Assembly: GCA_018223365.1 (NCBI GenBank)
Contig: JAGTTP010000001.1
Span: forward strand, 2,110,815-2,174,814
Direction: 5' to 3'
DNA length: 64,000 bases
DNA from: Clostridiaceae bacterium Marseille-Q4145
GTDB taxonomy: Bacteria; Bacillota; Clostridia; Lachnospirales; Lachnospiraceae
Every line of letters begins with the position of its first letter. The first letter of the stretch is position 1. Position numbers and translations under genes: made by a program. Shown here piece by piece: positions 35,761-43,916 of the stretch. The notes below the pieces were generated by a model. The model did no database searches. It was given only the letters and a program-made list of their open reading frames with translations, and was not told where the DNA came from.

Positions 35761-36446
35761 TATGCATTCTCCTCACTATTATTTTCTTTTTTTTGATCGC
35801 TGTTATAAAACAGACGGGCAATTCCAAGTGTACCGAATACGGCACATACGATGATCATCCATGCCGGAACCGGAATGAATAATTTCAGAACCGTAGGAAT
35901 TAAGAGACCAAATACAGCAATCTTTGGATATTTGACTGCAAAGTTTCCAAAGGTTCCGCCAAAGATGGCTGCGGCTGCATAATTCTTCAAGGCAGCATCC
36001 AGAAAAGCCGGAAGGATTGCTACTACTGCGGAGCCAACTAAAACGGCGCTGGTGGTAGCAATCAGGTTGGTAATAATGGATCCGCAGATAGCCATGGTGG
36101 ACACAACCTCTGCCTGTATGGTTCCGCTTTCACTGTCTGTGACATCCAGTGCCAGAGCAGCACAGGGAACACGCATGTTTCCGATATTACCGGACAGGAA
36201 GCCAAGATAAGTACCGCTCATACCGAGGGCTGCGTAATAGGAAATCGGCTCTACGATGTAAAAAGCACCAAAGGACAGAGCGGTAAGAGCCCAGGCTGAT
36301 AATACAACTTCCAGACTTGGCCAGCAGTTATAGCGGCTGCACAGATAGAGAACCGGAATAAAAGCGGTGAAGGCAGCCAGAATACAGGTTGGTGCACCGA
36401 TGCGGATGCTGTTTCGTTTCCATTCAGTCATATATTTATTTTCCAT
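35760..36446 (-). CDS. Membrane protein, probable partner of the DUF5058 protein
   Basis: 228 residues with about six transmembrane segments (ILAAFTAFIPVLYL; GAFYIVEPISYYAALGMSG; LIATTSAVLVGSAVVAILPA) and a charged C-terminal tail (NSDQKKENNSEENA). I do not recognise a named family with certainty. It sits 13 bp after the DUF5058 gene and overlaps the amidohydrolase gene, so a two-component transporter is the simplest reading. ATG 36446 follows AGGAGGA; the longer frame is within the upstream gene. Confidence 0.7.
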   Translation of the reverse strand: MENKYMTEWKRNSIRIGAPTCILAAFTAFIPVLYLCSRYNCWPSLEVVLSAWALTALSFGAFYIVEPISYYAALGMSGTYLGFLSGNIGNMRVPCAALALDVTDSESGTIQAEVVSTMAICGSIITNLIATTSAVLVGSAVVAILPAFLDAALKNYAAAAIFGGTFGNFAVKYPKIAVFGLLIPTVLKLFIPVPAWMIIVCAVFGTLGIARLFYNSDQKKENNSEENA

Positions 36447-36459
36447 AAGTATGTTCCTC

Positions 36460-37167
36460 CTATGCAATTGACAGATCATAGATGACTGCAAAGACCATAC
36501 CAATGATCATTGCAATACCCAGAGAATATTCTGCTAATTTCGGATATTTTGGTACAACGAATTTCATAAGTGCCACCATACCAAGTGCACCTGCCAGACA
36601 GGCAATGGTATTTCCCCATCCTTTTTTGATCTCGTTTGCATTCAGGTAACCAAAGATACCAAGGGAACAGGCACCGGACAAAACTGCCAGCCATTTGGTA
36701 TCACCACCGCTTAACTTGCCTCTCAGCTTTTCCAGTGCCGGTGTTACCGTGCCGCTGACTAAGAGCCATCCTGCACCGTTCAATGCCATTGCGAACCAGG
36801 ACACTGCCATAACCGTGAGAGTATAACCCTGACCGCCGAATTCCACACCTGCCGCCTGTGCACCCATAGAAGCTGCGGATAGCTCCGTTGCAGCAGCACC
36901 GATAATGGAGAGACGAAGCCATGCCATAGGTCCACCGATGGAAGCCATGAGGCCTACCATTACGATAAATACACCACAGGCAGGCCCGATTGCTGAGATG
37001 AGACCAATCTTAAAAGCTTTATTTGCCAGTCCTTTTTCCAGATTTACCTCTACGGCCGCTTTTTTTGCCTGCCGCATAAATAACAATGCCTGCGCCAGAG
37101 AAATCAGAACCGTAATTCCGCATAATCCCCAGAACACGGGTGAATTTGCAATTGTTAAGTAATCCAT
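36460..37167 (-). CDS. DUF5058 family membrane protein
   Basis: 235 residues with about six or seven helices. The N-terminus MDYLTIANSPVFWGLCGITV and the block IGGPMAWLRLSIIGAAATEL are the family's typical features. DUF5058 proteins have no proven role but usually occur with a second membrane protein and an M20 peptidase, as here, which suggests uptake of an acylated amino acid or peptide. ATG 37167 follows AAGGAGG; the longer start is not needed. It is divergent from a PucR-type regulator that probably controls the operon. Confidence 0.8.
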   Translation of the reverse strand: MDYLTIANSPVFWGLCGITVLISLAQALLFMRQAKKAAVEVNLEKGLANKAFKIGLISAIGPACGVFIVMVGLMASIGGPMAWLRLSIIGAAATELSAASMGAQAAGVEFGGQGYTLTVMAVSWFAMALNGAGWLLVSGTVTPALEKLRGKLSGGDTKWLAVLSGACSLGIFGYLNANEIKKGWGNTIACLAGALGMVALMKFVVPKYPKLAEYSLGIAMIIGMVFAVIYDLSIA

Positions 37168-37271
37168 AATACTCCTCCTTGGTAGTTCGTTCAATTTGTT
37201 TGTTGGAGACATTATAACATTAAAAAAACTGTATTTCATTGTCTCTGAAAGCCAATAATTCAAAAAGATAG

Positions 37272-37301
37272 TTGTTATTTGTTTCTTGTATTGTGTATAA
37301 T
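37272..37301 (+). promoter_or_regulatory. Promoter of the PucR-type regulator
   Basis: TTGTTA and TATAAT with 18 bp between, 54 bp upstream of the start. An inverted repeat, GGAGACA/TGTCTC (37206-37247), lies between the divergent genes and could be an operator. Confidence 0.5.
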
Positions 37302-37355
37302 GGATAGTAATAGAGGATAAATATTTGTACTATAAGAACAATGAGGTGAATGACC

Positions 37356-38975
37356 ATGACCATATCTGATTTTTTGAATCTGCCGAATTTTTCTGATCTG
37401 AATCTGCTGGCCGGTGAAAATGGACTTGACAGGGAACTGACCAATGTAACGGTTGTTGACACGCCGGATGGAACCAACTGGCTGAATGGCGGTGAATTTG
37501 TCATTACGACAGCCTATATGCTCCATGAAGAGAAGGATCTCCTGGAATTTCTGCAGGTTCTTCATGAAAAACAGGCGGCAGGTGTGGGGATCAAAGAAAA
37601 CCGGTACATCACCACGATCCCGGAGGCAGCTCTGAAAATGGCCGATGAGCTGAATCTACCATTGATTTCCGTTCCGGAAGCCTATCCATTTGTGGATATT
37701 ATCAATCCGGTACTGACCCAGATCATCAGCCGTCAGTCCCTGCTTTTGACTCAGGCAAATAAGATTCACAAAGAATTTCTGGGATTAGCCATAAATAATA
37801 ACAGCGTTCCGGAGATTCTGAAGACGCTGAGCAGCATTATCCGAATTCCCTGCGCGTTCATAGATACTCATTTCCGAAATATCTTTTTTTCAGATGAATC
37901 ATCTTCCCTGATGCAGAAGCTTCAGGATGCAGATATGGAAAGCATTACCAGTGAATTTCTGGAACAGTACGACTATTATACAGTGGCGAATAAGAATGAG
38001 CAGTTTGGTTTCCTTCTATTTGAAAAGGGATGCCTGCAGATGCAGGAAAATGGAAATATGCAAACGGCACTGGAATATGCCAGCATTGTCCTGATCCTTC
38101 ACATTCAGGTACAGATTGCCAACCAGCAGATGGCGGAGAAATATAAGGCATCTTTTCTGGAAGATCTTTTGACCAATAACGTAAAGACGGATGTGGAGAT
38201 CCACAATCGTGCAAGACTTTATGGCTGGGATTTTACGAATGGTGGTCTGGCTGCGGTCGTAGACATTAATAACATTAAGAAATATTTCACCGATCATCTG
38301 GATTCCAACACCAACCGCATGTTGGAAGAAGCGACGGAAATCATTTTCCGACATTCTATTCAGGAAATGCATCAGATGTTCCCCCAGTCCAAATATTTTC
38401 GACAGAGTGACCTGATCGTATTTATCATCTCTATGCCGGAGGAGAACAGGGAAGGGCTGCCGGAACAGCTGGAGCAGACCTTCAGGCGCCTGCAGAGCCG
38501 CCTGAAAATGGTCAGCCCATTTACCATTACGCTTGGTATCGGACAATATTATGAAAATATTCGTGATATTTCCAAAAGTTACTCCGAAGCCAGAGTTGCC
38601 ATCAATCTGGGATATTCCCTCCAATGGTTTGACCGGATTCTCTTCTATAACCGGCTGGGTCTTTACCGGCTTCTGGCTCCGGTTATGAACAGTCCGGAAT
38701 CAGAGGAACTGTGTATACAGTATATTCAGCCGCTGGAGGATTACGATCGGAAATATCACGGAGAACTTCTGCCCACCCTGCAGGAAATCCTGCAAAATGG
38801 CTGGAATCTGAAAGAATCCGCTGCAGGACTCTATATTCACTATAATTCCATCAAATATCGATACTCCAAGATCTGTAAAGTACTGAATTTGGATCTGGCG
38901 GATCATAATAACCGGTCGCTTGTGGAAATTGCGATGAAGCTGTATCTGCTGAAGCATAAGCCGGAGAGTAACTGA
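37356..38975 (+). CDS. PucR-family transcriptional regulator
   Basis: 539 residues. The N-terminal PucR domain (about 5-125) has TNVTVVDTPDGTNWLNGGEF and LPLISVPEAYPFVDII. A middle region of GGDEF-like fold follows (FTITLGIGQYYENIRDISKS, YSEARVAINLG). The C-terminal HTH_30 region has LQEILQNGWNLKESAAGLYI and HYNSIKYRYSKI. Named after the purine catabolism regulator of Bacillus, the family controls varied catabolic operons. Position suggests control of the divergent DUF5058/amidohydrolase operon or of the dehydratase genes downstream. ATG 37356 has GAGGTG at 7 bases; ATG 37350 is also in frame. Confidence 0.88.
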   Translation: MTISDFLNLPNFSDLNLLAGENGLDRELTNVTVVDTPDGTNWLNGGEFVITTAYMLHEEKDLLEFLQVLHEKQAAGVGIKENRYITTIPEAALKMADELNLPLISVPEAYPFVDIINPVLTQIISRQSLLLTQANKIHKEFLGLAINNNSVPEILKTLSSIIRIPCAFIDTHFRNIFFSDESSSLMQKLQDADMESITSEFLEQYDYYTVANKNEQFGFLLFEKGCLQMQENGNMQTALEYASIVLILHIQVQIANQQMAEKYKASFLEDLLTNNVKTDVEIHNRARLYGWDFTNGGLAAVVDINNIKKYFTDHLDSNTNRMLEEATEIIFRHSIQEMHQMFPQSKYFRQSDLIVFIISMPEENREGLPEQLEQTFRRLQSRLKMVSPFTITLGIGQYYENIRDISKSYSEARVAINLGYSLQWFDRILFYNRLGLYRLLAPVMNSPESEELCIQYIQPLEDYDRKYHGELLPTLQEILQNGWNLKESAAGLYIHYNSIKYRYSKICKVLNLDLADHNNRSLVEIAMKLYLLKHKPESN

Positions 38976-38985
38976 AAAAGGATGC

Positions 38986-39063
38986 TTGCAAATTAAAAAA
39001 TGCAAGCGTATAATTTCATCTGGGGATAGCATTCACTTTAGAGGGGAATGCTATTTCTTTTTT
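38986..39063 (+). ncRNA. Promoter plus short RNA ending in a terminator, relative of the 42289 antisense RNA
   Basis: TTGCAA (38986-38991), 17 bp, TATAAT (39009-39014), then after only about 10 bases the terminator GATAGCATTC/GAATGCTATT with TCTTTTTT (39025-39063). The terminator is a close match to the one ending the antisense RNA at 42289-42387, and both promoters carry an inverted repeat over the -35 region (here GCTTGCA/TGCAAGC). The 5' domain of the RNA is missing. It may be a decayed antitoxin RNA or an attenuator for the gene at 39088. Confidence 0.6.
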
Positions 39064-39087
39064 GTTATGATTATGGAGGTTATGAGA

Positions 39088-40368
39088 ATGAGCATTACAG
39101 ACAAATTTGGATCAGCAGTGGGCAATATGTCTCTGGAAAACTCGGAAAAAGCTCGAAAGCTTCTTCTGACAGGATACAGGCTGCAGGAAAAGCGGTTGTT
39201 AATCTTCCCGGACAGGGGACTTCCCGCATCAGGACAGTATGCGGCAAGACTGGTTATGCAGAGAATTATCCAAGCACTGGAAAAGCCGGAAAGTGCTGCT
39301 ATGGTAAGTATTTTTGTGCCGGGTGAACTTCTGACGGCAGCAGGTCTGACTCCCTATTCGGTGGAAGCCTTGTCCTGTTTTATGGCGGGAACCAAATGTG
39401 AGCAGACATTTTTAAGAAAGACGGAAGAAGAAGGATTTCCGGAGACCATGTGCTCTTACCACAGAGTATTTCTGGGGGCTGCGTTGACAGGATTGCTGCC
39501 AAAGCCCAAATGCATGGTCTATACCAACCTGGCCTGTGATGGAAATATGATGACATTTCCATATTTGAAAGAAACTTATGACATTCCGGGATTTTATATT
39601 GATGTTCCCTATGAGAAAAATAAGGACTCTGTTGTCTATGTGGCGGAGCAGCTGCGGGAACTGAAGCATTTTCTGGAAGAAGTCACCGGAAAGAACATTT
39701 CCGAGGAGGCCGTCTGTCAGGCAGTTGCCAACAGCCGGAAAGCATCTTCCAATTATCAGCAGCAGTTGACGTTACGGAAAGATCACGATCCGGTTACCAC
39801 GATTACCAATGAGCTGTATGCGATTTTCATGTGTCATCTGCTGGCAGGGTCAGAAGCCTCTGTCAAATATACGGAAATGCTGTTAAACGATGTGAAAAAA
39901 GCGCCAAAGGGCGAAGGACTGCATGTGATCTGGATGCACATCATGCCATTTCTGCAGGCCCCGGTAAAAGAGATCTTTAATTACAGCACGAAAATGCATA
40001 TTCGTGCCTGCGATTTCGTGGCGGATGGATTTCAGGAGATGCATGAGGAAGATCCTTATGAGGCATTGGCGGAGAAGATGGTCTACAGCATTTATAATGG
40101 AAGCGTCAGCCAGAGAATTCAGGCAGCAGAGAAGCTTGCCAGAGAAACCGAAGCCGACGGTGGCATCCTGTTCGCACACTGGGGATGCAAAGGAACTATC
40201 GGCGCATCCAGCCTGATCAAGAGTTCACTGGAAAAAGCAGGAATCCCGACCATGATTCTAGATGGTGACGGCTGCAATCCGGCCAATACCAGTGATGGAC
40301 AGGTGTCCACCAGACTCCAGGCATTTGTGGAAATGCTGGAAGAAGGCAAGGAGGAGAAAGATTTATGA
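39088..40368 (+). CDS. 2-hydroxyacyl-CoA dehydratase family protein (HgdB/BcrC-like)
   Basis: 426 residues. The family covers 2-hydroxyacyl-CoA dehydratase subunits, benzoyl-CoA reductase subunits and double-cubane-cluster reductases, all binding iron-sulfur clusters. Conserved cysteines are visible in TMCSYHRVFLG, VYTNLACDGNM and ILFAHWGCKGT, with LDGDGCNPANTSDGQVSTR near the end. Substrate is unknown. ATG 39088 has GGAGGT at 7 bases; the longer frame runs through the small RNA locus upstream. Its stop overlaps the fused dehydratase-activase gene by 4 bp, so both are probably one complex. Confidence 0.82.
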   Translation: MSITDKFGSAVGNMSLENSEKARKLLLTGYRLQEKRLLIFPDRGLPASGQYAARLVMQRIIQALEKPESAAMVSIFVPGELLTAAGLTPYSVEALSCFMAGTKCEQTFLRKTEEEGFPETMCSYHRVFLGAALTGLLPKPKCMVYTNLACDGNMMTFPYLKETYDIPGFYIDVPYEKNKDSVVYVAEQLRELKHFLEEVTGKNISEEAVCQAVANSRKASSNYQQQLTLRKDHDPVTTITNELYAIFMCHLLAGSEASVKYTEMLLNDVKKAPKGEGLHVIWMHIMPFLQAPVKEIFNYSTKMHIRACDFVADGFQEMHEEDPYEALAEKMVYSIYNGSVSQRIQAAEKLARETEADGGILFAHWGCKGTIGASSLIKSSLEKAGIPTMILDGDGCNPANTSDGQVSTRLQAFVEMLEEGKEEKDL

Positions 40369-42068
40369 TACATTACGTCTGTAAATACACACCGGTAGAG
40401 CTGTTCAAAGGATTTGGCGAAGAATGTGCAGTCCTTGAGGAAATGCCGGAAAATTTTGAAATGTCCGATCAGATCGCCCATGCCAATCTGTGTGGATTTG
40501 GAAAATCCGTTATCCAGGCCGTGCTGGAAGGAAAAGCCGACGAGCTGGTCATGGTAAACTGCTGCGATTCCATGCGAAGAGTCTACGATATTGTGAAGAG
40601 TACCGGGAAATGCAAATTCCTCTACATGCTGGATCTGCCTCATGAGGACAATGAGTGCGAAAAAGTAAAATTTGCCAGAGCAATCCGCAGACTGAAAGAT
40701 GCTTATGCAACATATTCCGGAAAAGATTTTAATAAGGAAGCATTTTTTCATTCCTTCCGGAAATACGAAGCGCAAAAGGAACCTTATATCGGAGTCATGG
40801 GAGTGCGTGTCAGCGGCTTGATAGAGCAGATGATCGAGGAAAATATCCGGATGGATGTGGAAAATTTCACCTGTACCTGTGGAAGAAAGCTTGCAGTGGC
40901 TCCGGAAGAAATACAGAACCTGGATGAAGACGCCCTGTTTCTTGCCTATGCAGATGCCCTTCTCGGACAGATGCCCTGCTTCCGGATGAATAACAGCACC
41001 AAAAGAAGAGCACTGTATCTGGACCCGAACCTGAAGGGAATCATTTACCATACCATCAAATTCTGCGATTATTACGGATTTGAATATGCCAGCATTAAAA
41101 AGGAAATCAAAGTGCCGCTGCTCAAGATCGAAACAGATTTTACCAGTCAGAGCGCTGGGCAGCTACTCACCAGAATTCAGGCATTTTCAGAGACAGTAGA
41201 AGGATCGGAGGATGGAAATCCAGGAAAAGAAATCAGCGAGGAGGCAAGAGAGAAAATGAAGACAGGAGTTTATTATACAGCAGGAATTGACAGTGGGTCT
41301 ACCAGTACAGACGTCGTGATTCTCGATCAGGACGGAAAGATCAAATCCACCATGATCATCCCCACCGGCGGCGGAGCTATGATGAGTGCGGAAAAGAGCC
41401 TGGATCTGGCAGTGGAAAAAGCAGGTATTCAGAAAGAAGAGATCATCAGAATCGTCACCACCGGATACGGACGCGCCTATATCGACAGTGGCGATGACAG
41501 CGTCACAGAGATCACCTGTCATGCCAAAGGCGCTCACTACCTGAATCCCAATGTCCGTACCGTCATCGATATCGGTGGACAGGACATCAAAGCCATCAGC
41601 ATCGACGAGAATGGCGCGGTGAAAAATTTCCTGATGAACGATAAATGTGCAGCCGGAACCGGTCGTTTTCTGGAAATGATGGCAAGAACCTTGGGACTTT
41701 CCCTGGAAGAAATGAGTACCAAAGGACTGGAATGGAAAGAAAATGTAGTCATTTCCAGCATGTGTACCGTCTTCGCCGAGTCAGAAGTGGTCTCTCTGGT
41801 GGCACAGAATAAAGAAGTGGCAGACATCATCCACGGCCTGAATGTGTCCGTCGCATCCAAAGTAGGCGCCCTCGCGGCCCGCCTCGGAAAAGATAACCCG
41901 GGCGAATATATGATGACCGGCGGCGTTGCCAAAAACCAGGGCATCATACAGGCACTGGAAGAAAAACTCGGCGCCAAACTCTATATCTGTGACGAAGCAC
42001 AGCTCTGCGGAGCGCTGGGAGCGGCACTGTTCGCATATGAAGAGTGTAAAAATGAGCTGACAGATTAA
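40365..42068 (+). CDS. Fusion of a 2-hydroxyacyl-CoA dehydratase-like subunit and a BadF/HgdC-type activator ATPase
   Basis: 567 residues. The first 290 or so resemble a dehydratase D-component subunit (CCDSMRRVYDIVKSTGKCKF; YIGVMGVRVSGLIEQMIEEN). From about residue 305 an actin-fold activase begins: YTAGIDSGSTSTDVVILDQD for the phosphate loop, TGYGRAYIDSG, DIGGQDIKAISIDENG, NDKCAAGTGRFLEMMA and SSMCTVFAESEV. The last two contain the cysteines that hold the 4Fe-4S cluster at the activase dimer interface. In characterised systems these are separate proteins and the activase uses ATP to inject one low-potential electron into the dehydratase. Here donor and acceptor share a chain. A double-cubane-type reductase is an alternative reading. 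Confidence 0.82.
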   Translation: MIHYVCKYTPVELFKGFGEECAVLEEMPENFEMSDQIAHANLCGFGKSVIQAVLEGKADELVMVNCCDSMRRVYDIVKSTGKCKFLYMLDLPHEDNECEKVKFARAIRRLKDAYATYSGKDFNKEAFFHSFRKYEAQKEPYIGVMGVRVSGLIEQMIEENIRMDVENFTCTCGRKLAVAPEEIQNLDEDALFLAYADALLGQMPCFRMNNSTKRRALYLDPNLKGIIYHTIKFCDYYGFEYASIKKEIKVPLLKIETDFTSQSAGQLLTRIQAFSETVEGSEDGNPGKEISEEAREKMKTGVYYTAGIDSGSTSTDVVILDQDGKIKSTMIIPTGGGAMMSAEKSLDLAVEKAGIQKEEIIRIVTTGYGRAYIDSGDDSVTEITCHAKGAHYLNPNVRTVIDIGGQDIKAISIDENGAVKNFLMNDKCAAGTGRFLEMMARTLGLSLEEMSTKGLEWKENVVISSMCTVFAESEVVSLVAQNKEVADIIHGLNVSVASKVGALAARLGKDNPGEYMMTGGVAKNQGIIQALEEKLGAKLYICDEAQLCGALGAALFAYEECKNELTD

Positions 42069-42077
42069 ATAAATGTG

Positions 42078-42210
42078 GAAGTGACAGTCTGTGAGCGGAA
42101 CCGCTTGCGCTTTAGTCAAGATCCAGCGGTACTAATATTCGAACATCGTCTTCGACTCGTTCTCATAAAGTACCGGGACTGCGGACGTTCCTTTCACAGA
42201 CTGTCACTTC
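42078..42210 (-). repeat. 133-bp structured palindromic repeat, copy 2 (inverted)
   Basis: The reverse complement matches copy 1 (17246-17378) over its full 133 bases, with scattered differences and the two compensatory pairs noted there. It begins 10 bp after the stop of the fused activase gene, again at the 3' end of an operon. No T tract follows either arm. Confidence 0.85.
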
Positions 42211-42253
42211 CGCTTTCGTTATCTGTAAGTTTCAATAAGATACAAAAGGACGC

Positions 42254-42282
42254 TTGAAATGACAAGCGCCCTGTTGTATAAT
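42254..42282 (+). promoter_or_regulatory. Promoter of the antisense RNA
   Basis: TTGAAA (42254-42259) and TATAAT (42277-42282), 17 bp apart. The -35 box lies in the inverted repeat CGCTTG/CAAGCG. Confidence 0.8.
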
Positions 42283-42288
42283 CAAGGC

Positions 42289-42387
42289 AGAAAGTGAATC
42301 GGATGTGACTCCGATTTGCCCTCAGTAAAATTTATATCAAATTTGAAATAGCATCTACTTGGGCGAGTGGGATGCTATTTCTTTTTG
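42289..42387 (+). ncRNA. Candidate type I antitoxin RNA, about 98 nt
   Basis: Begins about 7 bases after the TATAAT and ends at a strong terminator (42345-42386: GAAATAGCATC and its complement, then TTTTT). The 5' part folds as AATCGG/CCGATT around ATGTGACT, followed by TTGCCCTC. The 3' end overlaps the stop codon and last codons of the small hydrophobic ORF on the other strand, giving antisense pairing. GCCCUC could also pair with the GAGGGU of that ORF's ribosome binding site. Confidence 0.7.
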
Positions 42388-42461
42388 TCGAAATGATTGT
42401 CTATGTAAGACAGAGCCGCGAAAATTACTAACAACAAAGTTAAGACTTCCATTGTGTTCAT
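42375..42461 (-). CDS. Candidate type I toxin: 28-residue hydrophobic peptide
   Basis: Encodes a peptide with Met-Asn-Thr-Met-Glu at the start, a single membrane-spanning stretch VLTLLLVIFAALSYI, and a charged tail NHFDKKK. This is the architecture of the holin-like or Fst/TxpA-type toxins that insert in the membrane. A very strong site, AAAGGAGGGTGAT, precedes the ATG (42461). A CCCTC 10-15 bases upstream of it can pair with GAGGG and hide it. The promoter is at 42530-42557 on the minus strand, and the 3' end meets the antisense RNA. Too short for database calling; identity rests on architecture. Confidence 0.7.
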   Translation of the reverse strand: MNTMEVLTLLLVIFAALSYIDNHFDKKK

Positions 42462-42529
42462 AGGGCATCACCCTCCTTTGGAACTAGAGGGCATCTGACA
42501 TCGGAAAATCACATCCTGCTTTCTGAGTG

Positions 42530-42557
42530 ATTATACAAATAGTATAGCAAAAAACAA
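42530..42557 (-). promoter_or_regulatory. Promoter of the toxin mRNA
   Basis: On the minus strand TTGTTT, 16 bp, then a perfect TATAAT. The transcript would begin near 42522 and start with AGAAAGCAGGATGTGAT, resembling the 5' end of the antisense RNA. Confidence 0.65.
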
Positions 42558-42665
42558 ACATTAGTTCAACGGAAGAATTGGGTGATCATTTGCATGATAT
42601 AGCAGATTATTTTTGAAGAGCTGTTATAATGTGAGTATAAATACATCCGAAAGAGGGGAGCCATC

Positions 42666-43655
42666 ATGTCCAAAAGTTCCAATCAAAAATTAAAATTAAG
42701 TTATCTGACAAGAATTATGCTTGCCAAAACGGATGAAGAGCATAGCCTGATCATGCCGCAGATCTTGCAGGAACTGGAGAAATACGGTGTGACTGCAGAG
42801 AGAAAGAGCATTTATGCGGATTTTAATGATATGACGGATAAACTCGGAATAGACATTGTCAAAGAGCAGGTTGGAAGAGAGACCTATTATCATGTTGCAT
42901 CCCGTGAATTTGAACTGGCAGAAGTAAAGCTGCTCATAGATGCCATTCAGTCATCAAAATTTATAACAGAGAAAAAATCGGATGCGCTGATTAAAAAAGT
43001 CAAAGGTCTGGTCAGTGAATATCAGGCAAGCCAGCTGCAGCGGCAGGTCTATGTACAGGGGCGAATCAAGACTATGAACGAGACCATCTACTATGGAGTC
43101 GATGACATTCATAAGGCTATCTCGGAAAAGCGGAAGGTTCGGTTCAAATATTATCAGTGGAATATTGAGAAAAAACTTGTTCCGCGGCATAATGGCGATT
43201 GGATTGTGGTGAGTCCCTGGGCACTTACCTGGGATGATGAAAATTATTATCTGGTAGCTTATGACGCTTCTGTAGAGAAGTGCAAACATTACCGGGTAGA
43301 TAAAATGATGAAAATTGAAATGATAGATGACTCCCGCGAAGGAGAAGAAATCTTCAAAAATTTTGATATGGCAGCCTATGCGAAAGCAACGTTTGGCATG
43401 TATCAGGGAAATAAAGAAAAAGTACATATTCAGTTTCCTAATAGTATGTGTGGTGTGTTTATCGATCGCTTTGGAAAAGATATTACCTTCCGACCGGTCA
43501 ATGCAGAGTACAGCGAATGTGCGGTGGATGTCAATGTCAGTCCGCAGTTCTTCGGGTGGATATTCAGTCTCGGAAAAAATGTAAAAGTTACCAGACCGGT
43601 ATCGGTGGTGGAGCAGATGCGGAAAGCGGCAGAAGAGTTTGTGAGGAATTATTGA
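42666..43655 (+). CDS. WYL-domain transcriptional regulator
   Basis: 329 residues. N-terminal winged HTH (LSYLTRIMLAKTDEEHSLIM; YGVTAERKSIYADFNDM), a WYL domain at about 140-215 (KVRFKYYQWNIEKK; WALTWDDENYYLVAYD) and a C-terminal WCX-like domain (VHIQFPNSMCGVFIDRFG). WYL regulators sense nucleic acid or nucleotide ligands and are common in phage-defence islands, which fits the genes downstream. The ribosome binding site is GAGGGGAG before ATG 42666. Confidence 0.9.
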   Translation: MSKSSNQKLKLSYLTRIMLAKTDEEHSLIMPQILQELEKYGVTAERKSIYADFNDMTDKLGIDIVKEQVGRETYYHVASREFELAEVKLLIDAIQSSKFITEKKSDALIKKVKGLVSEYQASQLQRQVYVQGRIKTMNETIYYGVDDIHKAISEKRKVRFKYYQWNIEKKLVPRHNGDWIVVSPWALTWDDENYYLVAYDASVEKCKHYRVDKMMKIEMIDDSREGEEIFKNFDMAAYAKATFGMYQGNKEKVHIQFPNSMCGVFIDRFGKDITFRPVNAEYSECAVDVNVSPQFFGWIFSLGKNVKVTRPVSVVEQMRKAAEEFVRNY

Positions 43656-43673
43656 TAAAACAGGTAAATCTAT

Positions 43674-43769
43674 ATGGATGGAGATTACGATTACGACAGA
43701 TACGATAGAGATAGTGATTATGCAGATGGTGTAGATGACGCAATGGATGAGTTTGATGAGGATTGGTAA
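43674..43769 (+). CDS. Small acidic protein of 31 residues
   Basis: ATG 43674 opens a frame of Asp/Tyr-rich sequence (MDGDYDYDRYDRDSDYADGV, ending in DEFDEDW). Net charge is strongly negative. I recall similar acidic miniproteins in Clostridial integrative elements, where DNA-mimic or anti-restriction roles are possible but unproven. The ribosome binding site is weak. It lies 18 bp after the WYL gene and before a terminator. Confidence 0.45.
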   Translation: MDGDYDYDRYDRDSDYADGVDDAMDEFDEDW

Positions 43770-43851
43770 ATAAAAAGACATATTTATAATTGTTGTAAAT
43801 TTGAATGCTGTTTGCATTTTGTAAAAAGGAAAATTGTAACACTACAATAAA

Positions 43852-43880
43852 GGTCGGCGGCATGCCGGCCTTTTATATTT
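43852..43880 (+). terminator. Terminator after the WYL gene
   Basis: GGTCGGC pairs with GCCGGCC (one G-U), followed by TTTTATATTT. Confidence 0.8.
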
Positions 43881-43916
43881 ACGATATCATTTTAGAAAGC
43901 GGCAGAAAAAGTTTTT

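Noticed and set aside
39051..39095. 14-codon hydrophobic minus-strand ORF ending in TKKK
   Set aside because: No ribosome binding site or promoter; kept only as a hint of decay in the findings.
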